Assembly (NCBI GenBank): GCA_035578175.1
Contig: JAQMRL010000004.1
Location: 40,505,401-40,569,400, forward strand
Direction of reading: 5' to 3'
Source: Catonia carolina
Lineage: Eukaryota > Arthropoda > Insecta > Hemiptera > Achilidae
DNA: 64,000 bases
Numbering within the stretch: the stretch's first letter is position 1; each line of letters begins with the position of its first letter. A program made the translations under genes and the position numbers. Positions 12,501 to 21,634 of this stretch are shown in pieces. Under the pieces are notes generated by a model. The model saw only the letters and a list, made by a program, of their open reading frames with translations, was not told the DNA's origin and searched no databases.

Positions 12501-15500
12501 CACAGTAAATTGTTCAGAAGTTTTATGAAGTTATTGTATGTCTTCGTAAAATAATTCTTTGAATTAGTTTTGCTTAGATTTCTATTTGTATTTATTATAT
12601 TTTTTACAGTTGTTTTTTCTAAATTATTTACTTGATTGTTTTTTGTTTGAATATTTATTCATTTTTATGTCCAGGATCCCATTTTGAGTCTGAGTTGGAA
12701 TTCTTTGAGTTATTCTGAATATTTAATATTTTGAAGAGAACAGTCAGCAAATAGCAAGTAGAGAATAAAAATAGAAGAATTTTGCTAAACATTATGATAA
12801 AATATAAACCAGCGAAAAGTAATTGTTAACATATGATTTGATTTAAGTCATGTGTTTTTCAAGTTGTTATTGTTGTGTATTCTGAGTTTTGTTTTTTGTT
12901 TACATGTAGAGTTAAATGAATAAAATAATACTACTTCTATTTCTTATTTGATATGTAATTTATTTCCAAAACTACAATGGCGACGAGGAAAAAAGATATT
13001 GAACAGTATATGAAGGAAAGGAAGTTACTAGAACTACGCTTGAACAAACTAAAAGATGAATTACCTAAATGTGAAAACTCTCATGAAATATGTACAGTCT
13101 ACACGGACAAACTATCAACCATATGGAGTGAAATTGAAGATACACAGTCAAATATTGAACTTTGTACTAATTCAATAGAAAATGAACTTGAAGTCAGATG
13201 GCATTTGGAAGGAAAATATGAAGAGATATGGATATTTCTAGAAGCAGAAAAGAAAAAGTACAATACATCCACTGCAATGGCTGCTTCTGTATTATCTCAA
13301 AATGGACCGAATATTTCTTTTCAGCCATATACACAGGAGGAAAGTTTTCAAAACTTCACCCGGCGTTTTGAAAACTACATCCAAATACGGGGAAACGTAA
13401 GTCCTAAAGTTAAAGTGGAATTATTCCTACAAGCAATCACCCCACAAATACATGAACAACTTTATGATATTTGCATACCAGACGACCCACATAATAAAAC
13501 ATACGAGGAGTTAACTCACTTATTAATGGCTCAGATAGAACCAAAACCCAGTATTTGGGCCCGCCAGCACAAATTTACGACACGTACTCAACTACATAAT
13601 GAATCTGTACAAGATTACGCAAATGTTTTAAGAAAACTCAGTGTGGATTGCCAGTTTACTTGTACAAAATGCCATGAATCAGTATCTGAAATTCTACTTC
13701 GCATGCAGTTGGTCAGGGGACTAAAAGACTCTGATATACGTCTTCAGCTGCTTCAAGATAAACAATTACAATCGTTTAAAGATGTAGTCGAAAGGGCAGC
13801 TACATTGGAACTAGCAAAAAGTGAGAGTAGGATAATACAAACACAGGATAATCAAGATGACGTTCACCAAGTGTCTAGCAGGAACAGACAGCCCAATAAT
13901 GATAATAAGTCAGGCAAATCCAACGTGGATACACAACGATCTGCAAAACAATCTCGTTTTGAGGGACTAAGAAACAAATGCTATAGATGTGGTGATGATT
14001 CACATAGAGCAAATCAATGTAAGTTCAAATATACTGAATGTAACTTTTGCAGACGTTTGGGTCACTTATCACGAGTATGTTTGAGAAAGCCGAACAAAGA
14101 GGTAAAACAATCAGAGGAAACTGTCGAAGGTGTAGAAGATAACACTCATGAAATTTACCAATTTCATTCAAAATCGAATGACAAGTTTATGATTGAAGTG
14201 AAATTGGAAGGGAAACTCATGTCAATGGAGTTAGACACGGGTGCAGCTCTAAGTATTGTATCTTACGACACGTTCAAACTTTTAAATTCAACGAAAAGGA
14301 TTTTCAAAACAAATGTTCAACTACGGACATATACTGGTGAAATAATCAATCCAAAAGGACTGGTGTTTGTTGAAGTTCAGTACAAAGACCAAAGTTTTGT
14401 CGGAAAACTGTATATAGTAAACAAATGTGTAGACTCTATATTTGGAAGAGATTGGATAAGAGAGATCCAGGTTGATGCAGCTGACATACATATAATAACC
14501 TCAAGTGATGAAAAGAAAAATATCCCAGAACTGGATAAATTGATGATTCGTTATGAATACATTTTCAAAGAAGGAATTGAAAAAATACCAAATGAAAAGG
14601 GTCATTTCAAATTAAATGACAAGACCCAGCCAGTGTACATGAAACCGAGACACATGCCATATGCATTACAGGAAAAAGTAGAGAAGGAACTTGAACGTTT
14701 AGAGACATTGGGTATAATCACCCGAATCGAATCGTCAGATTGGGGCACACCAATAGTACCAGTCGTCAAACCAAATGGTTCAGTTAGAATTTGTGCTGAT
14801 TACAAGGTGACCCTGAACAAAGTGATCAAGGACGAACATTACCCCATACCCAGAATTGAGGATATAATGGCAAAAATGCACGGTGGCAAGATATTTTGTA
14901 CTCTTGATATTAGAAATGCATATTTACACTTGGAGATGGATGAGGACAGTGCTGTTATGCAAACAATTAGTACCCATAAAGGGTTATTTAAGGTGAACAG
15001 ATTAATGTTTGGAGTGAAAGTTGCACCTTTGGTGTGGCAACGATTCATGGACAAAACATTAAACAATTTAGAAGGTGTACAATGTTTCTTCGACGACATA
15101 ATTGTACAAGGTTCTAACAGCGAGCAGCTTTTTTGTCGACTGGAGCAAGTATTTGAACGGCTTAAGATAAATGATTTGAGGCTAAACAGAGAAAAATGCA
15201 AGTTCTTTCAGTCCAAAATTGAATATTTAGGTCACATGATCGACAGTGAAGGGCTGCACAAGTCAGATAATAAGATACAGAGTATTTTGAAATGTAAAAG
15301 ACCAGAAAATATATCTGAACTCCGAACCTTTCTAGGCCTAGCAAATTATTACAATAAATTTATAAAGGATTTGGCAACACTATTACATCCCTTGAACCAG
15401 CTACTACAAAAAGGAAACAAGTTCAACTGGAGTCTATCTTGTGAAAGGAATTTTCAGAAGATTAAGGATATTATCAGTAGTGACGACGTTTTGGTACACT

Positions 15501-18500
15501 TTGATCCAAACTTACCTCTGATCTTAGCAACGGACGCATCACCAGTAGGCTTGGGAGCCGTTTTATCTCACCGCCACAGCGACGGAACAGATAGACCAAT
15601 CGCCTTTGCATCTCGATCGTTGACAAAAGCTGAACAAAGGTACTCTCAAATCGATAAGGAAGCCTTGGGTATATATTGGGGCCTGAAGAAGTTTTTCCCG
15701 TTTTGTTATGGACGCAAATTTACACTGATTACGGATCATAAACCGTTAGTGTCGATTTTCAACCCAAGAAAAACCTTACCAACAATATCGGCAACACGGA
15801 TATTCAATTACGCTCATTTTCTCTCAGGGTTTGACTATGATATAGAGTACAGGCAAACCGCTCATCATTCAAATGCTGATTATCTCTCACGGTTCCCTAC
15901 TGAAGTGGTCCAACAAGATGTTGTAGATGACCTTTCTAGGTACCAAATAAACCAACTGGAAACACTCAATATCAGCAGTACCATAGTAGCTAGGGAAACC
16001 CTTAAGGATACAGTTTTAGGTCCAATCTTACAGGCTTTAAAATCAGGACAATCTGTTGAACAATATGGATTTCACGATAACGAGCTGTCTATTCAAGATG
16101 ATTGTGTGATGAAAGGCTGGAGAGTTATGATTCCTCGTTCTCTCAGATCTCGTGTGCTTCAAGAACTTCATGTGGCCCATTTGGGAGGAATAAAAATGAA
16201 AACTTTGGCTCGTAATTTTTGCTGGTGGACAAGCATGGACAAGGATATTGAAGCGATGGTTGCTGAATGTCGACAATGTATTGAAAAGCGTAACAACCCA
16301 AGGAAAACTATCCATCCATGGGAACCACCTTCTAATCCATGGGAGAGAGTGCATATGGATTTCTTAGGGCCAACAGACGGCCAACAGTACCTCATATTGG
16401 TGGATGCTTTCAGTAAGTGGGTGGAAGTAATACAGACAAGAACAACAACAAGTACATGGACAATCCAAGAATTACGAAGAATATTTTCAACCTTTGGTTT
16501 TCCTCACATATTGGTATCCGATAATGGAAGACAATTTGTTTCCCAAGAATTCAAAAACTTCATGAATGAATGTGGAATTATTCACAGAACATCTGCACCA
16601 TACCACCCAAATTCAAACGGTCAGGCTGAAAGATACGTGCAGACTGTCAAAAGGGCGCTAAGGTCTATGGAGGGAGAAAAGGGATCACTACAAAATAAAA
16701 TACAAAAACTTCTTATGCAACTCAGACAATCGCCAAATGCCACTGGAACATCAGCATACCACCTAATGTTTGGAAGGAGTGTTAGAACGAGCCTCTCCAT
16801 AATTGTTCCAACATTAGAAACAACGAAATATCGGGAAAAGGGACTACAAGTTGGAATCAACAGGAATTTTAAGGTTGGAGATAAAGTTCAAGCTCGCGAA
16901 TACGTCAATGGATCAACCAAGTGGCACTTGGGCCATATAACTGCCAAACATGGACATGTGATGTACACAGTTCATCTAGATGATGGGCGGATCGTCAAAA
17001 GACATATTGACCAGCTGATACTACGTAAGGTACCGCATCACAGCAAATAGAGGAGGAGGTGTTAACATATGATTTGATTTAAGTCATGTGTTTTTCAAGT
17101 TGTTATTGTTGTGTATTCTGAGTTTTGTTTTTTGTTTACATGTAGAGTTAAATGAATAAAATAATACTACTTCTATTTCTTATTTGATATGTAATTTATT
17201 TCCAAAACTACAGTAATGTTAACACATCATTCTGGTACTTGCAATGTGAAATTTCATTAATTACTATTTCAATTTGAAGCAATATAAAATAAATAATATA
17301 ATATGTATAGATAATTAACTCGAGTCACGAGAATGCCTTTTGTGTGGAGATAGGCTGTGAAAAAGGGAAGAGATGACAATGCTGCCAACCTCAACAGTAT
17401 AACTGTTTCCTTTTATTACCAGATGTCGAAAAAACCGTTGATAAAGATATCTTCTTCACTGTCTTTAACTTCCTTCTATATATTTTAAATTGCGAAAAGA
17501 GAAACGTGACAGTAGTTAGCCGCTCGCTCACGGCTTTTGTTAAGAGACACAGCAAGGTGTTTTTGTTTAGCTTCAAATTCACAGCACTTTATTACATTAC
17601 ATATTAGATTTCGTTCAGCACTACAAACAGTTCGACCGTGTTTTCGGGAAACAGTCATTTCCATTTACGATAAGAAACAGTTATATTTGTACAGTTAACC
17701 TACAAAAGGTTCTGTGATATACTGTATGTCCTCTAAGTATAGTTTACGTTGTTGTGGTGGCAAACTGATACCAAAGCAGTCGCACATGCACACTGATGCT
17801 TTCCCCCCTTTAACGCTTGTTAAAACCAAGGGCAAACCCGTGACTCAAGTTGCTATACTTAATTTATTATTTGTTTTGTTTTAATTTAATATTAAAATTG
17901 AATCAAATTTTTTTATGGAATAAGCACATACTTGACATGTTGACTTGTCAATACTTTTTCTCTTGCCTATATGAATAAATAGCAAGTAAAGTATTGTTTT
18001 CATGTCGATTTTTCATCAGATAAACACGTTTTCAGACCCCCTAAACCCAAAAAAACATGTTTTTAGTGAATAAAAATTCCGAAGAAAATATCATTAACCG
18101 AAGAAACTATTTACTCATCAATTATATGCAAAAATTTAGTAAAGCATGATTAAACTTTTTTATTTTTTAATTAAATCTGGTGTCCAAGAGTCTAAAATAT
18201 TACAATTCATAAAAGTTTAAAACTATAAGCTTATTAAACTGCTAAAAAAAGAAATATGACTCAGATATGATTCAGTGATTCACTATTTGTAAACTGGTTG
18301 TTAGTATTGCACCACTAGATGTAATTTTGTCAAAACCTGTTCAGTATAGGATATCATAACCTAAACTAAACAGTAAACAAATATGTTTCTTGAAAACAAA
18401 ATAGATGTAAGTTATAAAATCACGATTTTTTTTATAAAATGTGTTAGATTAAATAATAGTCAGTTAATACGTAGTACAAATGTTTACTTAAGAAAAATTT

Positions 18501-19258
18501 AGATATTAGTGGCAATTTATACAAACTATTACCACAAACACAATGAATATAAATTTCAATTTAAACATAGTTTTTGATGTTCGATTCGATTCAAAAATAG
18601 GACTTAATAGCAATCTATCAGGCAGGAAATTTTTACTGAAATTTTGTGCACTTAACATTTTTAGCAGTTAATGTAACAAGACTTTCCTATTAATTAATAC
18701 AAAGCTTATATTTACAAATTAACTTATATCTCGAACTGTAACATATCAATTTTTAGGTAATATTCCTCGTAGTACGGAATTATGGATAATAGTTAACTGA
18801 TTAAATCTTAAAGTAGACAAACAAACAAGATAGGCATTCTGAAATAATATAAACACACGAGCACAATAAAACGATAAAGGTGGAAAAATTAGATGTACAG
18901 ATCGGGAATCTATATTTTCAGAAGTGGTAAACAAAGTTAATTTCGAGAATAAAAAATGCCAGAAATTTCGATAGAACAAAAAATAAGTATTGTGAATAAA
19001 GAATTAAGATGAATATTAATATCAGATGTTGAAACAACCTTCATTTTAATTTTCTTACTTCAACGCCAACAAAATAACAAAAACACTTCAAAATAAACAA
19101 AGATAACATATCTTACCTCCTCTATGGCTAATATGTCGACAAAGAAAAGTTTGCTGCTTCTTTTGGTGTATAAACTTAGGTCTTTTAAGAAATATCATAG
19201 ATGCTATAATATAGCCACCAAAAAATGCTATGAACATTTTATCGTAGCAATCACACAT
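3343..19258 (-). CDS. Glycerophosphodiester phosphodiesterase, GDPD1/GDE4-type, exons 1-4 (gene continues left of window)
   Basis: Members of this family hydrolyse glycerophosphodiesters or lysophospholipids (lysophospholipase D activity) at internal membranes, using a metal ion in a TIM-barrel fold. Four minus-strand exons join in phase to give 196 residues starting at an ATG (19258). A hydrophobic stretch at about 8-24 should be a membrane anchor. HISHRGGAGE (42-51) holds the catalytic His45 and Arg46. ENT follows at 54-56. LELD (71-74) supplies the metal-binding Glu72 and Asp74, and VVVSHD (83-88) supplies the second catalytic His87. PINIDIKVND and REHITVWGN in exon 4 are characteristic of the GDPD1/GDPD3 branch. 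All GT-AG junctions fit phases 1, 2, 1 and 0. Roughly the last 110-120 residues of a normal protein are missing because their exons lie beyond the left edge. The introns hold most of the mobile DNA in this third of the window. Confidence 0.93.
3564..4429. other. GDPD intron, no recognised gene
   Basis: AT-rich intron. The only notable composition is a purine-rich stretch at about 3603-3710 on the plus strand. No coding or repeat family was recognised. Confidence 0.5.
4430..4850 (+). repeat. GC-richer segment with four histone-mRNA-like stem-loops
   Basis: Four hairpins follow each other: GGCCCTTTACAGGGCC (4688-4703); GGCCCTTTTTAGGGCC (4723-4738) inside a perfect 16-bp-arm palindrome at 4713-4748; GTCCTTTTCAGGAC (4760-4773); and GGCCCTTTTCAGGGCC (4789-4804). 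A 6-bp stem, a TTTC-like 4-base loop and following CAC/ACC match the stem-loop at the 3' end of animal replication-dependent histone mRNAs. No histone coding sequence is adjacent. The open frame across this stretch (4553-4858) looks like a by-product of the GC bias. A similar array lies at 62915-63022. Confidence 0.6.
4851..5628. other. GDPD intron, no recognised feature
   Basis: AT-rich intronic sequence. No coding sequence or recognised repeat. Confidence 0.5.
5629..6419. mobile_element. Foldback/MITE-like element with ~240-bp inverted arms
   Basis: The left arm starts GTCTGTCTACAACTTGATGG. The right arm read backwards starts GTCTGTCTATAACTTGATGG. Both then share AGCAATATGCG, ATTGTAAAAC, TTTTTTTAAGTAACT and CTTAATGAGATAATGTATAA before the arms diverge near 5870 and 6180. 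There is no transposase frame. The superfamily is unknown. Confidence 0.8.
6925..7016 (-). repeat. tRNA-derived SINE head
   Basis: On the minus strand, TGGTATAGTTGTTA resembles a pol III A box and GAATTCAATTCCTGG a B box at tRNA-like spacing. The acceptor arms do not pair convincingly, so this is a SINE relic rather than a tRNA gene. Confidence 0.55.
7265..7998 (+). mobile_element. mariner element, internally deleted
   Basis: The ends CGAGGCGTATTTTTAAAGTA and (reverse strand) CGAGGCATATTTTTAAAGTA are mariner-like TIRs, and the left one is preceded by TA. Inside, transposase pieces appear: DDLVQKIDEKVRQNRRCTIS and LLSNEF from the N-terminal part. These run directly into the C-terminal HLGGQRQNDDEDVKTTVFQW and ENGIQKLVVLYNKCLNIGGN (open at 7718-7906). 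The central catalytic domain is deleted, so it is non-autonomous. The right TA is mutated to TT. Confidence 0.9.
8431..8556. mobile_element. Small TIR element (MITE), about 126 bp
   Basis: Begins GGCAATACATTTTAA and ends with its inverse TTGAAATGTATTGCC. It is internally AT-rich with no coding capacity. No clear target duplication. Confidence 0.6.
8895..9050 (-). repeat. tRNA-derived SINE fragment
   Basis: The reverse strand reads AAGTGGTCAGCATAACTGAC, then CTGGTTAGATTCCC, resembling A- and B-box regions. Degenerate, and of a different type from the three abundant SINE families. Confidence 0.4.
9212..9393 (-). CDS. GDPD1-like exon 3 (catalytic core)
   Basis: Encodes AVALGTDMLELDCHLTRDRQ followed by VVVSHDHNLLRATGKEI, carrying Glu72, Asp74 and His87. 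The acceptor is TTTAAAG before 9393 and the donor GTAATA after 9212. It enters in phase 2 and leaves in phase 1. Confidence 0.94.
9536..10149. mobile_element. piggyBac-type non-autonomous element
   Basis: Perfect 13-base inverted ends CCCTTTGCTGGCC and GGCCAGCAAAGGG are each flanked by TTAA (9532-9535 and 10150-10153), the invariant piggyBac target. The interior (614 bp) carries no transposase. It inserted in the intron between GDPD exons 2 and 3. Confidence 0.88.
10331..10462 (-). repeat. SINE-1 copy with disrupted head
   Basis: T run, then GGTTTAACGTTTGACTGTTC, CTGCTAATGCAGACGGTGAA, ATATGCCGTGCC, the B-box region GGGATTCGAACCC and CCGCATGATGAG. Where the A-box half should follow, it switches to TAGTAGTGCATCTG. 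Confidence 0.85.
10757..11020 (+). pseudogene. Transposase N-terminal relic
   Basis: Starts at an ATG (10761) with MADVSESSVTKNQKGKYFRS and GEKAIILNV, then a stop and a frameshift, then PTLVVVEVIKLKSEL and SVNNINKM. This matches the start of a DDE/HTH transposase type widespread in insects, similar in kind to the relics at 17315 and 25690. Only the DNA-binding N-terminus remains. Attribution is from motif memory. Confidence 0.5.
11255..11297 (-). CDS. GDPD1-like exon 2 (43 bp)
   Basis: Micro-exon encoding GAGESYENTIAAFR, completing the HRGGAGE...ENT signature. Acceptor TTCTAG, donor GTATGT. It joins exon 1 in phase 1 and exon 3 in phase 2 without frameshift. Confidence 0.93.
11298..12818. 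other. GDPD intron, no recognised gene
   Basis: AT-rich. Contains a short inverted pair TAAGATGCGCC/GGTGCATCTTA near 11660-11714, perhaps the remains of a small transposon end. Nothing else recognised. Confidence 0.45.
12824..12976 (+). repeat. 5' LTR of the gypsy element
   Basis: Runs TGTTAACATATGATTTG...AAAACTACA (TG...CA ends), 153 bp. It contains AATAAAATAATA, a likely polyadenylation signal. It matches the 3' LTR. Confidence 0.95.
12977..17050 (+). CDS. gag-pol: Gag-Pol polyprotein of Ty3/gypsy retrotransposon (1357 aa)
   Basis: A single fused frame. The N-terminal 80 or so residues are charged and likely coiled. A retrotransposon Gag domain covers about 110-240. Two CCHC zinc knuckles lie at C335-C348 and C355-C368. 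The aspartic protease has DTGA at D420. Reverse transcriptase spans about 560-740, with FFDD (catalytic D706, D707). RNase H starts at TDAS (D853). The integrase zinc finger is H1065/H1068/C1098/C1101, and its DDE triad is D1128, D1182, E1218 (35 residues between the last two). No chromodomain and no envelope were seen. The ATG (12977) lies directly after the 5' LTR, so the first codons overlap the primer-binding site. This start is kept because it is the first Met and the frame stays open. Gag and Pol would be made without frameshifting. The gene lies in the GDPD intron 1, on the opposite strand to GDPD. Confidence 0.96.
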   Translation: MATRKKDIEQYMKERKLLELRLNKLKDELPKCENSHEICTVYTDKLSTIWSEIEDTQSNIELCTNSIENELEVRWHLEGKYEEIWIFLEAEKKKYNTSTAMAASVLSQNGPNISFQPYTQEESFQNFTRRFENYIQIRGNVSPKVKVELFLQAITPQIHEQLYDICIPDDPHNKTYEELTHLLMAQIEPKPSIWARQHKFTTRTQLHNESVQDYANVLRKLSVDCQFTCTKCHESVSEILLRMQLVRGLKDSDIRLQLLQDKQLQSFKDVVERAATLELAKSESRIIQTQDNQDDVHQVSSRNRQPNNDNKSGKSNVDTQRSAKQSRFEGLRNKCYRCGDDSHRANQCKFKYTECNFCRRLGHLSRVCLRKPNKEVKQSEETVEGVEDNTHEIYQFHSKSNDKFMIEVKLEGKLMSMELDTGAALSIVSYDTFKLLNSTKRIFKTNVQLRTYTGEIINPKGLVFVEVQYKDQSFVGKLYIVNKCVDSIFGRDWIREIQVDAADIHIITSSDEKKNIPELDKLMIRYEYIFKEGIEKIPNEKGHFKLNDKTQPVYMKPRHMPYALQEKVEKELERLETLGIITRIESSDWGTPIVPVVKPNGSVRICADYKVTLNKVIKDEHYPIPRIEDIMAKMHGGKIFCTLDIRNAYLHLEMDEDSAVMQTISTHKGLFKVNRLMFGVKVAPLVWQRFMDKTLNNLEGVQCFFDDIIVQGSNSEQLFCRLEQVFERLKINDLRLNREKCKFFQSKIEYLGHMIDSEGLHKSDNKIQSILKCKRPENISELRTFLGLANYYNKFIKDLATLLHPLNQLLQKGNKFNWSLSCERNFQKIKDIISSDDVLVHFDPNLPLILATDASPVGLGAVLSHRHSDGTDRPIAFASRSLTKAEQRYSQIDKEALGIYWGLKKFFPFCYGRKFTLITDHKPLVSIFNPRKTLPTISATRIFNYAHFLSGFDYDIEYRQTAHHSNADYLSRFPTEVVQQDVVDDLSRYQINQLETLNISSTIVARETLKDTVLGPILQALKSGQSVEQYGFHDNELSIQDDCVMKGWRVMIPRSLRSRVLQELHVAHLGGIKMKTLARNFCWWTSMDKDIEAMVAECRQCIEKRNNPRKTIHPWEPPSNPWERVHMDFLGPTDGQQYLILVDAFSKWVEVIQTRTTTSTWTIQELRRIFSTFGFPHILVSDNGRQFVSQEFKNFMNECGIIHRTSAPYHPNSNGQAERYVQTVKRALRSMEGEKGSLQNKIQKLLMQLRQSPNATGTSAYHLMFGRSVRTSLSIIVPTLETTKYREKGLQVGINRNFKVGDKVQAREYVNGSTKWHLGHITAKHGHVMYTVHLDDGRIVKRHIDQLILRKVPHHSK
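12978..12990 (+). other. Putative primer-binding site
   Basis: TGGCGACGAGG begins one base after the LTR end, the usual place for a tRNA primer-binding site, and overlaps codons 1-4 of gag. The matching tRNA was not identified. Confidence 0.5.
17049..17059 (+). other. Polypurine tract
   Basis: AGAGGAGGAGG immediately before the TG of the 3' LTR, the plus-strand primer of reverse transcription. It overlaps the gag-pol stop codon. Confidence 0.85.
17060..17212 (+). repeat. 3' LTR of the gypsy element
   Basis: 153 bp, same sequence as the 5' LTR. Followed by the GTAAT target duplication. Confidence 0.95.
17315..17860 (-). mobile_element. DDE transposon relic with TIRs (copy 1)
   Basis: Ends CTCGAGTCACGAGAATGCC and (reverse strand) CTTGAGTCACGGGTTTGCCC. 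On the minus strand a transposase N-terminus is readable: KHGRTVCSAERNLICNVIKC, SLNKSRERAANYCHVSL, YRRKLKTVKKISLSTVFS. It breaks off soon after KRKQ. The same element in plus orientation lies at 25690-26640. Confidence 0.75.
17951..18075 (+). repeat. ACTTTC TIR repeat, copy B (left end only)
   Basis: TACTTTTTCTCTTGCCTATATG through CAGACCCCCTAAACCC and AACATGTTTTTAGTG, then unrelated sequence. Confidence 0.75.
18076..19116. other. GDPD intron 1 end, no recognised feature
   Basis: AT-rich. The small open frames here look random. Confidence 0.5.
19117..19258 (-). CDS. GDPD1-like exon 1 with start codon and membrane anchor
   Basis: ATG at 19258. It encodes 47 codons plus one base: a hydrophobic segment KMFIAFFGGYIIASMIFL, a basic linker, then CRHISHRGG with catalytic His45 and Arg46. 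Donor GTAAG at 19116-19112. This ATG is chosen because the membrane segment right after the start is typical of GDPD1/GDPD3 and no upstream in-frame extension was recognised. Confidence 0.92.
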
Positions 19259-20241
19259 GACAAAATTAACACACTATCATGAAAACTTCAAATACTACAG
19301 TGTTATTATCACACATATTGTACGACCGGTTATCGGTAATTGCGGTTAATACCGTCATTTAGCAGACGACACAGAATTATATTAACCGTGCAATGACGAT
19401 GAAATACAAACAGCTGATATAATAACAATACATTAGTTCAGATTGTGAAACATAATAAACGAAAAAGACTGTTTTTAAGAAAATAAATACAATTTACTTA
19501 TAAATTACAACCATTGGTAAAAAGAGCTTCAAATAAATTAAAACTAGTGTACATTCTTAATTAAACAATTTAAGAAAAACGGAATGTGAGAGAAACTGGT
19601 GGTGTACAAAATGGGATCGATAGTTGCGTGCAAAGAAAAAGTGTAGCTACGCCACGAACACCATCTAGCCATGAAATTCAAATCGAAATATCTTAGCTTT
19701 CGCTTGTTTTCGTTACGTGAATATTACTCTGTAATTTCATTAAATCCGATTGTGTTGCGGTTTGTTCAAACTAACTAATAAACTAAATTTTGAGTCTTGA
19801 CAAAAATTGCATCTTCGGGTCTGAAAATTGACGTGAGGAAGATTTATCTTCGACAAATGGGATTAAATAAATAAACTTTATAAACGTAAAATATTTTAGC
19901 CTACATTACATGACAAGTCATAATAATTTTAAATAATATGCATTGCATAATTTAACTTTTACACTATTTTGACTTTAATACATAATATTATAATGTATCA
20001 ATGACAATCTTACAGTCTTGAAATTGTGGTATTCAATTTCTGTAGACATTTAATATTCAATCTTACAATTATAAATATTTCTTGTAATCTTGTAGTTTAC
20101 TTATTTCTTTTAAATATTACTTCTTATATAGATTTTTCTAATATTCATATATTCAGTTTTTTTAGTTATCTTCAACATTGATTTCATATTTATTTAAATT
20201 GACTTTCTTCTCATACCACAAAAATTCTCAAAATGTTAATA
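19259..20241. other. Upstream region of GDPD gene
   Basis: About 1 kb of AT-rich sequence 5' of the GDPD start codon. The promoter and any non-coding first exon should lie here, but no element can be named. Confidence 0.4.
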
Positions 20242-21169
20242 CGAGGTGTGGCAATCAAATAACAAGACTGACATTGTAAAAAATGTTATTTTTATTTTAT
20301 ACATAATCACTTATTGTCACCTTCAATACACCACGCCTTTCTCTATCCCTACAACCTCCATGCGAATTTTCCATTGTTGGAAACAGTGCTGGAAGTCATT
20401 TTCTGTCAGCTCCTTCAGGACACGTGCCGATTTCTCTTTCACAGCTTCCACAGACTCAAATTTTGTCCCTTTAAAATCAGATTTCACCTTAGGGAACAGG
20501 TAGAAGATAATAACATGTGATGAAACGTGGTTTTTTACTTATGATCCGGAAACGAAGTGTCAATGCATGCACTGGAAGAGCTGAACTTCACCGAGAGCCA
20601 AAAATGCTCGAATGAGCTGGTCAAAATTTAAAGCAATGATGATTGTTTTTTTTTTATATCCATGGGATTGTGTACCTTCACTGGGTTCCTGAAGGTCAAA
20701 CAATTAATCAATATTACTACCTTGAGGTACTTTCTAAACTACTTCAGAGTAAGGAAAACATTTCCCGAAATGTGGAAAGACAAATTATGGGATCTCCACC
20801 AAGACAATGCACCAGCTCATTCCGCGATATTTGTCAAGAGGTTCCCAGCCAAGTACAGCATCTCAGTGTTAGAACATCCACCTTATTCCACCAGATCTTG
20901 CGCCAGGTGACTTCTACCTGTTCCCTAAGGTGAAATCTGCATTAAAATGGACAAGATTTGAGTCTGTGAAAGCTGTAAAAGAGAAAGCTGCACGTGTCCT
21001 GAAGGAGTTGACTGAAGATGACTTCCAGCACAGTTTCCAACAATGGAAAATTCACATGGAGGGTTGTAAAGATAGAGAAGGAGTGTAATGAAGGTGGCAA
21101 TAAGTGATTACGTATAAAATTAAAATTAAATTTTTAACATCAGTCTCGTTATTTAATAGCCACACCTCT
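20242..21169 (+). mobile_element. Rearranged mariner: 5' part replaced by inverted 3' end
   Basis: Ends CGAGGTGTGGCAATCAAATA and (reverse strand) GAGGTGTGGCTATTAAATAA, each beside TA. Plus-strand transposase begins abruptly at ITCDETWFFTYDPETKCQ (about 20508) and continues through IHGIVYLHWVPEGQTIN, WDLHQDNAPAHSA, ISVLEHPPYS (the catalytic DD region) to KVKSALKWTRFESV and the C-terminus. The left 270 bp is not the normal 5' end. It is an inverted copy of the right end, reading the same C-terminal segment on the minus strand (20310-20500). The result is a foldback with arms of about 265 bp. A frameshift lies near 20920. Confidence 0.88.
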
Positions 21170-21634
21170 TATATTAGGCCTATTTCCAGTATCATTTTTT
21201 TAGATTAGTTTCCGTAGTATTATTTCAATTAATAATGCAATTTGTTAAAATAGAAAAGTTATTTTGTAATGTTTTATCTTTGTTAATGTTAAAATAACAA
21301 AAACTCTTTCAATCTGCTACAGGATTTTAACAATTTCAAATATCAATATTATTTAAATATTTTATCTCACTAGATTCAGGACAAAATTTTCCATTAGTAA
21401 GACATGGCATCTGACAAAGACAAGAAAAGTAAATACTAATGGAAATATACTTATAGAACAATATTATCACTAAAGTATTCACCAACTATAATTGTATTTT
21501 TCTGAAAACAAGTGTTTCCTAAACTTCATTTTTAAAATTCTGTAACTTTTTTTATAAAAATAACAATAAAAAATTTAAAATATCAATTTTTCAGCAGTAT
21601 ATTCTCTGTAAGAAACACTTCGTAAAAGCTTATG

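Larger units (their letters stand above)
12824..17212 (+). mobile_element. Complete Ty3/gypsy LTR retrotransposon (mag-like)
   Basis: Two 153-bp LTRs, which I read as identical base for base, bound a single uninterrupted gag-pol frame. The element is flanked by a 5-bp duplication GTAAT (12819-12823 and 17213-17217). A polypurine tract AGAGGAGGAGG (17049-17059) abuts the 3' LTR. A primer-site-like TGGCGACGAGG starts two bases after the 5' LTR. There is no env. Very short LTRs, a gag-pol single frame and two zinc knuckles recall the mag clade, which is an inference. Identical LTRs and an open frame indicate recent insertion and possible activity. Confidence 0.95.
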
